Source of the DNA: CAZFUY01 sp964522445
GTDB taxonomy: Bacteria; Pseudomonadota; Gammaproteobacteria; SZUA-229
Reading direction: 5' to 3'
DNA length: 52,129 bases
Assembly: GCA_964522445.1 (NCBI GenBank)
Contig: CAZFUY010000005.1
Span: 1-52,129 of the forward strand
Shown here: positions 45,855 through 52,129 of the stretch, in pieces
How the letters are laid out: each line of letters begins with the position of its first letter
Numbering within the stretch: the first letter of the stretch is position 1
Translations under genes and position numbers: made by a program
Notes under the pieces: generated by a model
Told to the model about the DNA's origin: nothing
The model's database searches: none
Seen by the model: the letters and a program-made list of their open reading frames with translations, nothing else

Positions 45855-45870
45855 TGTACCGGCAGGTACA
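45855..45870. promoter_or_regulatory. dyad TGTACC-GGCA-GGTACA
   Basis: A perfect 6-bp inverted repeat with a 4-base spacer lies about 60 bases upstream of the Ig-repeat lipoprotein start. A second small dyad, CATCT-TC-AGATG, follows at 45878-45889. Either could be an operator for the minus-strand operon; no known regulator's consensus is recognised. Confidence 0.35.
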
Positions 45871-45980
45871 AGATATTCATCTTCAGATGTGTCATATTCT
45901 TTGAGAGATTATGGTTTTGAATCTAGTAAATATCTGTGCGGAAGTTCAAACTTTACTACTTTGTTTGGGGGATGCTATTT

Positions 45981-45996
45981 TGTGATAGAATTCACA
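45981..45996. promoter_or_regulatory. perfect CRP/Vfr-type operator
   Basis: TGTGATAGAATTCACA has both conserved half-sites of the CRP family (TGTGA-N6-TCACA) with no mismatch. It sits 43 bases before the 46039 start in the divergent gap between the lipoprotein operon and the second beta-helix gene. The spacer TAGAAT resembles a -10 box, so the site may overlap a promoter. Response to cAMP is inferred from the family consensus. Confidence 0.6.
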
Positions 45997-46038
45997 CTAT
46001 TTTACAGGTCTTATAAATGACTGTTATTGGATGAATAA

Positions 46039-47556
46039 ATGAAAAACCTTTATGTGTTATTTCTTCTTCTCAGTGTTGTATCTTGTACGCACAATATTTC
46101 TGCCAAAACATATTATGTTGATGCAAATGTAAGTAATGGCAATGGTTCTTCAGAGGCTCCATACAACAATATCACAGATGGTATAGATGAAATGTCACCA
46201 TCTGGTGGAGACACTTTAATTATACGACCAGGAATATATAGTAAATCTAATGACAGTATGAGTTCATTTGTAAATGGTACTCCTGGTAACTACAACATTA
46301 TTAAAGCAGAGACTGATGGTACTGTTGTTATTAGTACCAAAGAAAATTTCCTGGTAAATAGAGGGCAAAACTATCTTCAATTTGAAGGGTTAAAATTTAT
46401 TACTGTTGGAACGAACTTTGAAAAAGCTATTAATGGTGCTCACCATATTAAAGTCCTTCGATGTGCATTTGAAGGAGGACCAGAAAGGGGTAATGCTAAT
46501 AATTTTGCTATAGGTGGTTATTCTAAATATATCCTTATAGAAGATAGCTGGTTCTATGGAAATGGTGGAAGGGAAAATCTTGTGATATTTACTTCTTCAA
46601 AGGTAATTATTCGCAGGGTAGTTTTAAGACATGATCATGGTTGGGTAATACAGCACGGAGATAAGAGTGAACCAGAAGGTGTTGGTACTATTTACAATTC
46701 CAATGAGGTTGAATTACAAAACGTAATAATTATAGATAGTTTAAGCAATCCTCATAATACAAGAATGGGAAGTGAGTGGGTAGGCGCATTTACTTTAGCT
46801 AATAATGCTAATAAGGGAGCATCCTGTAAAAATAATAATATTACAGGTGTCATTGCATTAAATGTAGAAGGCAATGGCTTTGATCATGGTGGCTATGGAA
46901 AAATTGAGAATATTAATTTTCAGGATGTAATTGTCTGGTGGAGTAAAGCAGGACGCAATAAAGGTGGTGGATTAGCTCATAGCAATAGATCATTTAAAAG
47001 CACAACTGCAAATAATATAACTATTGGTAATCAAACCTATGGTGCAGCTATATGGGGAGGAGTAAATAGTAAAATAAATTTAACAAACTCAATAATCTAT
47101 AATGTATCTTTTTCTTTTGGATCAAATGAACCTTCTCAGGGAGTTATTGATAACTCTTATAACAACTGTTATCGACATGATAAAAACTTTTGTTCAATGA
47201 AAGGAAAAAGTTCATTTAACCCCCTAAAAAATGGCTTAAAATACCTGCCTCGTATAGAGGCTAATTCAAAGTTACTACAGGCAGGAAAAAATAAAAGTAG
47301 AGCAGGTGCAATTATTACAAACAAAATAGGTGTTAGTGGGACTTTATGGGGTGAGCCTGGTTATAAAATAGTGACTAAAGAACCTTTATGGCCATGGCCA
47401 AACGAGAACAGAATTCATAAAGATATGTCAAATGCCAGTAATTTACTTAAAACAAGTCCAGCTAATCGTGGGTTTGCAGCTAAAAATCAGACCTTAACAA
47501 ACTATATTTGGTCTGCATTAGGTAATGAATTGCCTGGTAGTTTTAAAAGAAAATAG
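46039..47556 (+). CDS. right-handed parallel beta-helix protein, paralogue B (basic)
   Basis: 505 aa. The signal region MKNLYVLFLLLSVVSC has a VVSC that fits a lipobox, although a cleavage after ISA is possible. From TYYVDANVSNGNGSS onward it parallels the 41817 protein almost throughout, e.g. FDHGGYGKIENINFQDVIVW and AIWGGVNSKINLTNSIIYNV. It is much richer in Lys and Arg (KAGRNKGGG, KNKSRAG, ends GSFKRK), so it is probably positively charged and could bind an acidic polysaccharide. It is divergent from the three-gene operon and has a CRP-like site upstream. Confidence 0.78.
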   Translation: MKNLYVLFLLLSVVSCTHNISAKTYYVDANVSNGNGSSEAPYNNITDGIDEMSPSGGDTLIIRPGIYSKSNDSMSSFVNGTPGNYNIIKAETDGTVVISTKENFLVNRGQNYLQFEGLKFITVGTNFEKAINGAHHIKVLRCAFEGGPERGNANNFAIGGYSKYILIEDSWFYGNGGRENLVIFTSSKVIIRRVVLRHDHGWVIQHGDKSEPEGVGTIYNSNEVELQNVIIIDSLSNPHNTRMGSEWVGAFTLANNANKGASCKNNNITGVIALNVEGNGFDHGGYGKIENINFQDVIVWWSKAGRNKGGGLAHSNRSFKSTTANNITIGNQTYGAAIWGGVNSKINLTNSIIYNVSFSFGSNEPSQGVIDNSYNNCYRHDKNFCSMKGKSSFNPLKNGLKYLPRIEANSKLLQAGKNKSRAGAIITNKIGVSGTLWGEPGYKIVTKEPLWPWPNENRIHKDMSNASNLLKTSPANRGFAAKNQTLTNYIWSALGNELPGSFKRK

Positions 47557-47601
47557 TCAGGCAATATAAACAGTACCAGAATTAAGACTCATAAAAAAAT
47601 A

Positions 47602-48627
47602 ATGTATAAAAAAATAAAATTTCTTTTTAAGCAGTTTCTGTATTACTCTGGTTTTCTGAGCTTATTTCATAAAGTCAGAAATAGAAAAACTTTGACTGTA
47701 ATAATGCTACATAGAGTATTGTCCATAAATGATATTCGATGGAAGCAGGCTGATATGGACTGGACTCTTAGTGATATTTTTTACCAGGACTGCCTGTGTT
47801 TCTTTAATAAACACTATAATATTATTTCACTTGATGATATAAATTTATTCATTAATAAAGGAACACCTTTGCCTGATTATGCATTGTTAGTTACATTTGA
47901 TGATGGCTGGTCTGATAATTATGATTATGCATTAGATATTTCTCAGGATAATAATATTAATCCTTTACTATTTGTTACAACATCATCAATTGGTAAAAAG
48001 ATATTATCATGGCAGGAAGCTTTGTATAGCGCATGGAAGGTAGACTTGTTATCACCTTCATTAATAGAGTCAATATCGAATCTAATAAATTATCCTAAAA
48101 AAGTTATATATAATGAGAAAGATATTTATGGATTTATTAACGTAATTCAAGCCTCAAGCTCCAAAATTAAGACAGAGGTAAGAGAGCTGGCATATAACTT
48201 AGCAGGTGCCTTGCCAGGAAAAAAACAAATGTTATCAGTTGGTGAGTTAAAGAAACTTTTTGATCATGGTTTTTCAATGGGTACTCATGGTGTAATTCAT
48301 GAACCCTATACTCAGGTTAAATCAGCTTTAGATGATATGATAAAGAGCAAAGAACAACTCTCTAACATGATAAGCTCTACTAATGTTACTAGTATGTCTT
48401 TCCCGCATAGTCAATTAAATGATTCATTGATAAACTTGGCAGTTGAAGCAGGCTATACAACATTATTTACTGGTGATATTTGTCTTAATCGTATGAAAAG
48501 GTCTTCATATTGTATACTTGGCAGGTTGAATATTGATCAGAGTGACTTTTTATCTGCAAATGGACATTTGATCCCATCTGCAATGGCAATATATTTATTT
48601 AAACAAAATATTAAAGAAATACCATAA
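47602..48627 (+). CDS. polysaccharide deacetylase family protein
   Basis: 341 aa. LTVIMLHRVLSIND at the start, LLVTFDDGWSDNYDYAL (about 94-110), GTHGVIHEPY with the HxxxH pair (about 226-236), SMSFPHSQLN. These are NodB-domain motifs without a signal peptide. The insertion between the first and second motif carries KKILSWQEALYSAWK, found in other EPS-locus deacetylases. It follows the beta-helix gene in the same orientation by 45 bases. Confidence 0.85.
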   Translation: MYKKIKFLFKQFLYYSGFLSLFHKVRNRKTLTVIMLHRVLSINDIRWKQADMDWTLSDIFYQDCLCFFNKHYNIISLDDINLFINKGTPLPDYALLVTFDDGWSDNYDYALDISQDNNINPLLFVTTSSIGKKILSWQEALYSAWKVDLLSPSLIESISNLINYPKKVIYNEKDIYGFINVIQASSSKIKTEVRELAYNLAGALPGKKQMLSVGELKKLFDHGFSMGTHGVIHEPYTQVKSALDDMIKSKEQLSNMISSTNVTSMSFPHSQLNDSLINLAVEAGYTTLFTGDICLNRMKRSSYCILGRLNIDQSDFLSANGHLIPSAMAIYLFKQNIKEIP

Positions 48628-48729
48628 ACTGATTTTTTTGACCAGATGCCTGCTAGATAAAATTGGAAAGTTAACGGGATAAGCGCATATAAATAGTTAT
48701 AAAAAATAATTCTACAAGGCACAAAATTA

Positions 48730-49338
48730 ATGATTGTTAAATTAATTAAAAATATTCTTTCTCATTTCTATAATAAAAAACCTACTGTTGAGAATATTGA
48801 TCAGGACGGATGGGATGAACGATATCGAAGTGGAGAATGGGACTATCTAGACCAATTGCACGAACTTGCACATTACTCAGTAATAGTTGGTTATTGCCAA
48901 CATTTGTTTCCAGATGGGAAATTTCTTGATGTTGGTTGTGGAGAAGGCATATTGCAGCAACGGTTATCAATTTTGCCTTATGAGAAATACACTGGAATTG
49001 ATTTGTCAAAACTTGCGGTTTCCAATGCTACTGAAAAATATGCTGACCATCGAACAAAATTTATAGCCGCAAATGCAGAAAAATTTGATGATCAATGCTT
49101 GTATGATCTTATTATATTTAATGAAAGTCTGTATTGCTTTGATGATGCTGTAAAAGTCCTTAATCATTATAAAAAAAGTCTTACCCCTGATGGGTTATTT
49201 GTTATTTCAATGCATGTCCAGGAAGTTAGTGAATATCACTGGGAAGAAATTGGACGTGATTTTAAGATAGTAGATTCCGTTGATGTTAAAAATGGTGAGA
49301 ATATATCCTGGAAATGTAAGTTAGTTAAACCTGATTAA
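48730..49338 (+). CDS. class I SAM-dependent methyltransferase
   Basis: 202 aa. GWDERYRSGEWDYLDQLHEL at the start and motif I FLDVGCGEGILQQRL, motif II YTGIDLSKLAVSNA, LIIFNESLYCFDD and DGLFVISMH. The whole protein is a single catalytic domain. Substrate unknown; in this setting a sugar O- or N-methylation, or housekeeping, are both open. The 102 bases before it show no clear promoter. Confidence 0.82.
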   Translation: MIVKLIKNILSHFYNKKPTVENIDQDGWDERYRSGEWDYLDQLHELAHYSVIVGYCQHLFPDGKFLDVGCGEGILQQRLSILPYEKYTGIDLSKLAVSNATEKYADHRTKFIAANAEKFDDQCLYDLIIFNESLYCFDDAVKVLNHYKKSLTPDGLFVISMHVQEVSEYHWEEIGRDFKIVDSVDVKNGENISWKCKLVKPD

Positions 49339-49351
49339 GTTATTTGTTTTC

Positions 49352-49372
49352 TAGATAAATTATAATTATCTA
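49352..49372. terminator. possible AT-rich terminator between convergent genes
   Basis: TAGATAA (49352-49358) and TTATCTA (49366-49372) form a 7-bp stem with a 7-base loop. It lies between the ends of the methyltransferase and the minus-strand gene, but has low GC and no strong U-run, so it is only a weak candidate. Confidence 0.3.
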
Positions 49373-49389
49373 TTTCTAATCTAATGTTA

Positions 49390-50145
49390 TTAAGCCACTT
49401 TTATCAAGTTAAAATATTGTCGAAAAGGAAGTCCAAACTTCTTTTCCATTGTTGTAAAGTCAATTTTATATTTATCAGCAGGAATACCTTTGGTGGTTAT
49501 TAGCAGAATAACATTGCTCAATTTAACGGGTATTATGTATATATCATATTTAAATATTTTTCTAAGTTCATTAAGCCCACTATAATTAATATATTCGCTA
49601 CCAATAATATTTATACAAATGCAGCCATTAGTTGACAATAGTTCCTTTAATTCTAATATATGAGAATGTATGTTAACTGTAATATCTTTTCTATTTTCAG
49701 TTAAAAATAAATCAACAATAATTAGATCATATATAGTGTCTCTTTTTTGAGACAGAAATTCTTCTGCTAAACAGTAATCAACACTGAGACGCACATCATC
49801 AAGTGGCAGACTAAAATATTCTTCTGCTATCCTTGCTACTTCAGGTCTAAGTTCTACAGCATCAATACGGCTGTCAGGTAAAAAATGCAGTAAATATTTT
49901 GCAATAGAACCAGCACCAAGCCCAAGTATAAGAATCTTTTCTGGTGTGTGCCAACAAAGTGATGTCAGCATGGCTTGTGTGTATTTATGAATTAAAATAT
50001 TAGGGTTATATAGAAACATGCCTGTTTGTTGTGTGGTATTTCCAAAGTGCAGGCTGCGCAGTGTTTGTTTGTAATCAATTACTTCAATAGGGCCATAGTT
50101 ATCCCTGGTTGAATAAATTAATTGCCCACCATATTTGTTACTCAT
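49390..50145 (-). CDS. spermidine-synthase-like methyltransferase-fold protein
   Basis: 251 aa. Nucleotide-binding ILGLGAGSIAKYLL and DSRIDAVELRPEVARIAEEYF with acidic Glu after strand 2, followed by YDLIIVDLFL as in spermidine synthases (DxxDxx region). It lacks the short N-terminal tetramer domain of SpeE. Probable aminopropyltransferase/methyltransferase of unknown substrate. Its start overlaps the csiV stop by four bases (ATGA), so it is the third gene of the mfd-csiV transcript. Confidence 0.78.
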   Translation of the reverse strand: MSNKYGGQLIYSTRDNYGPIEVIDYKQTLRSLHFGNTTQQTGMFLYNPNILIHKYTQAMLTSLCWHTPEKILILGLGAGSIAKYLLHFLPDSRIDAVELRPEVARIAEEYFSLPLDDVRLSVDYCLAEEFLSQKRDTIYDLIIVDLFLTENRKDITVNIHSHILELKELLSTNGCICINIIGSEYINYSGLNELRKIFKYDIYIIPVKLSNVILLITTKGIPADKYKIDFTTMEKKFGLPFRQYFNLIKVA

Positions 50146-50870
50146 TGAAGCGTTTTATATATCTCTTGTTGAGGTGCTTCTTCAGCTTTTATTTTAAAAG
50201 GTATAGCTAAAACAATAATGCCAACTAGTGGGTGATCAATATAATGAATCTCTTTGCTTCGCATTCTTCTTTCAAAAACTAATGGATAATCTCTGAAATT
50301 GTTAATGCTGTTTTCATCGGTATTTGTGTAAGTATTAAATGGCCTGGGTATTAATTTATGAAATATAAGATTGGTATTAATATGTAAATAACGGCTCATA
50401 ATTAAAGTTATATCACCATCGATATATGACTTGATAATATTGTCTGAATTTTCAGGATCAGTGTTATTCGTTATTTTCATTGGTAGAGCACTTTCTTTGT
50501 CCAGCCCCGGTTGCTTCCAGGCTTTATGTACAAGTATTCTGTAGTCAGGGCTTTTTTCGAGCTTTTCTGCCTGCTTGTTTAGTCGGTAACTTTCTTTCTC
50601 TATGTTTTCAAAAATTATTGGTTTAGCTTCTTCTATTTCAGATTCTATATTTTCTGTAGTTTCTTCGTCCGTTTTATCTGTATTTAATATTTCTGCATCA
50701 TCTTTTTTTTCTTCTATTGTTTCTGGCTCTGGCCATTTTTCAGAATGTTTATATGCACCTGTGGTATCTTCAAAAATTATAACTTCAACTTCATAGCCAA
50801 CATCATCAGCTAATGCAATATTGCCTGTTATTAAAAGTAATAGGGTACAAATTATAATGCTGGCCTTCAT
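50142..50870 (-). CDS. csiV: CsiV-family periplasmic protein
   Basis: 242 aa. Signal peptide ending ALA (about 1-21), then DDVGYEVEVIIFEDTTGA, a conserved CsiV opening, an acidic low-complexity region (about 50-95), and a C-terminal domain with RYLHINTNLIFH and RRMRSKEIHYIDHPLVGIIVLAIPF. CsiV is a gammaproteobacterial protein that acts with LpoA on peptidoglycan synthase PBP1A. The gene's start overlaps the mfd stop by one base (TGATG), which is its typical place. Confidence 0.88.
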   Translation of the reverse strand: MKASIIICTLLLLITGNIALADDVGYEVEVIIFEDTTGAYKHSEKWPEPETIEEKKDDAEILNTDKTDEETTENIESEIEEAKPIIFENIEKESYRLNKQAEKLEKSPDYRILVHKAWKQPGLDKESALPMKITNNTDPENSDNIIKSYIDGDITLIMSRYLHINTNLIFHKLIPRPFNTYTNTDENSINNFRDYPLVFERRMRSKEIHYIDHPLVGIIVLAIPFKIKAEEAPQQEIYKTLQ

Positions 50871-52129
50871 CAGGCGGCCTCCTCAAAGGCAAGATGTTGA
50901 ATTGTCTGTTTTATAGTATCAATACGTTTCGCATAGTCATCCATTGACTTGCTGATGTATAGAGTATCTTTACCATTAAATTTATATACATCAGATTGCG
51001 TCTGAATAAGCATAATCAGTTTTGTGGTGTCGATTTTAGCATTTTCACTAAATACTATTCGAGCTGTTTCTTCAGTGGCATCTATTTTCTGTATGCCTAC
51101 TTCTTCTATTTCTAATTTCAATCGGGTTAGATCAAATAAATTTTTTGCGGTATCAGGTAATAAACCAAATCGGTCAATAAATTCCACACGTATCTCATCA
51201 AGATCAGCCTGAGATTTTGCACTGGATATACGCTTATATGATATCAGACGAATATGAATATCATAAATGTAATCATCTGGGAGCAGGGCAGGTATGCCAA
51301 GTTTAATTTCTGTGCCCTGATGCAAGGGTTTATCAAGGTCAGGTATATCACCAGATTTTAATGCCTTAACGGCTCTATCTAGTAATTCAGTATAAAGTGA
51401 GAAACCAATCTCCTGTATTTGGCCGCTCTGTCCTTCACCTAGTAGTTCGCCTGCACCCCGAATTTCAAGGTCGTGGGTTGCCAGAGTAAAACCAACACCC
51501 AGGTCTTCAAGAGATTCTATTGCTTCTAGTCTCTTGATAGCATCTTTAGTCATAACCGCTTCAGGGGGCGTGATTAAATAGGCATAGGCTCTGTGATGAG
51601 AGCGTCCTACACGGCCACGTATCTGGTGCAGTTGTGCCAGGCCTAGTTTGTCTGCTCGATTAATAATAATTGTATTTGCTGTGGGTACGTCAATGCCGCT
51701 TTCGATAATGGTTGTGCAAACTAAAAGATTAAAACGTTGATGATAAAAATCCAGCATTACCTGCTCAAGATCTCGTTCTCTCATCTGACCATGTGCAAAT
51801 TCAACACGTGCTTCAGGAATAAGTTCTTCAAGTTGCTTGCATACTTTGCCGATGGTTTTTACATCATTATGTAAAATATAAACCTGTCCGCCACGTTTTA
51901 TCTCTCGCAGGCAAGCTTCCTGAATAAGATTATCATTCCATTCAGAAAGAAATGTTTTAATTGCATGTCGTTGAGTGGGTGGTGATGCAATAATAGATAA
52001 ATCACGTAAGCCTGCCAGTGACATATTCAGTGTGCGCGGAATAGGCGTGGCAGTTAAAGTTAAAATATCAACTTCTGCACGTAAGTTTTTAAACTGTTCT
52101 TTATGTTTTACACCAAAGCGATGTTCTTC
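50870..52129 (-). CDS. mfd: transcription-repair coupling factor Mfd, C-terminal part (cut by window edge)
   Basis: About 419 residues are visible; the frame stays open to the window edge, upstream of the internal ATG at 52024. The visible part opens EEHRFGVKHKEQFKNLRAEV, followed by TLTATPIPRTLNMSLAGLRD and then RecG/Mfd-type helicase motifs (IIESGIDVPTANTII, LGLAQLHQIRGRVGRS), and finally the C-terminal TRCF domain. Mfd displaces stalled RNA polymerase and recruits UvrA. The full-length protein is about 1150 aa; the UvrB-like and RNA-polymerase-interacting parts are outside. Confidence 0.95.
   Translation of the reverse strand, partial: EEHRFGVKHKEQFKNLRAEVDILTLTATPIPRTLNMSLAGLRDLSIIASPPTQRHAIKTFLSEWNDNLIQEACLREIKRGGQVYILHNDVKTIGKVCKQLEELIPEARVEFAHGQMRERDLEQVMLDFYHQRFNLLVCTTIIESGIDVPTANTIIINRADKLGLAQLHQIRGRVGRSHHRAYAYLITPPEAVMTKDAIKRLEAIESLEDLGVGFTLATHDLEIRGAGELLGEGQSGQIQEIGFSLYTELLDRAVKALKSGDIPDLDKPLHQGTEIKLGIPALLPDDYIYDIHIRLISYKRISSAKSQADLDEIRVEFIDRFGLLPDTAKNLFDLTRLKLEIEEVGIQKIDATEETARIVFSENAKIDTTKLIMLIQTQSDVYKFNGKDTLYISKSMDDYAKRIDTIKQTIQHLAFEEAA

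Noticed and set aside
46039..47556. Pectate-lyase or AlgG-like epimerase assignment for beta-helix paralogue B
   Set aside because: The parallel beta-helix is plausible, but no catalytic signature of these families could be identified.
49352..49372. Strong terminator between convergent genes
   Set aside because: The stem is pure A/T-rich with no U-run; retained only as a low-confidence feature.
1..52129. CRISPR arrays, insertion sequences, prophage genes, additional tRNA or rRNA
   Set aside because: No regularly spaced repeats, transposase or integrase motifs, or further tRNA-like cloverleaf were found on reading both strands.

Overview
The window is an AT-rich stretch of a gammaproteobacterial chromosome that carries one large exopolysaccharide (EPS) or capsule locus. 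The flanks are core genome: a truncated tRNA-Arg(ACG) on the left, and on the right the minus-strand chain mfd (partial) - csiV - spermidine-synthase-like gene. csiV next to mfd is a gammaproteobacterial arrangement; genus cannot be told from this window. No integrase, transposase, CRISPR array or phage gene was seen. No gene-free stretch exceeds about 255 bases; the larger gaps (1427-1659, 3864-4010, 6590-6806, 39001-39262, 45798-46038) are upstream or divergent regulatory regions and are described.

Layout. 149-1426 (minus): UDP-N-acetylhexosamine 6-dehydrogenase. 1660-3054 (plus): EpsB-type initiating sugar-phosphate transferase. 3087-3863 (minus): J-domain membrane protein. 4011-6589 (plus): two-subunit molybdenum hydroxylase of the isoquinoline 1-oxidoreductase type, apparently unrelated to EPS. 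6807-36491 (plus): 26 co-directional genes with gaps of at most about 50 bases. These encode an outer-membrane export lipoprotein, Wzz-like chain-length protein, tyrosine-autokinase homologue with a broken P-loop, beta-barrel protein, GspA/ExeA-like ATPase, asparagine-synthase amidotransferase, ACP, acyl-CoA ligase, NadE-like ATP-pyrophosphatase, GNAT protein, VOC protein, several deacetylase-fold proteins, Wzx-like flippase, O-antigen-ligase-like polymerase, six glycosyltransferase-type or related proteins, an MBOAT/SGNH acetylation pair and a second amidotransferase. 36516-38997 (minus): PaaK/CapK-like adenylate-forming protein and an acyltransferase-3. 39263-41781 (plus): a second SGNH/MBOAT pair. 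41817-47556: two paralogous parallel beta-helix proteins around two lipoproteins with Ig/FN3-like modules. 47602-49338: deacetylase and methyltransferase.

How the parts fit. The gene content matches loci that usually accompany exosortase XrtA (EpsH) and PEP-CTERM proteins, but neither an exosortase nor a PEP-CTERM tail is visible here. The inferred product is a Wzx/Wzy-type heteropolysaccharide containing uronic acids that may be amidated (dehydrogenase plus two glutamine amidotransferases), O-acetylated (two MBOAT/SGNH pairs and one acyltransferase-3) and N-deacetylated. Least understood are the tightly spaced amidotransferase-ACP-ligase-NadE-like-GNAT-VOC block (12250-18493), the foldable RNA leader in front of the export gene (6698-6800), the kinase-dead-looking BY-kinase homologue, and the regulatory dyads at 3896-3958 and 45981-45996. 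All functions are read from sequence motifs and family memory; no database search was run.
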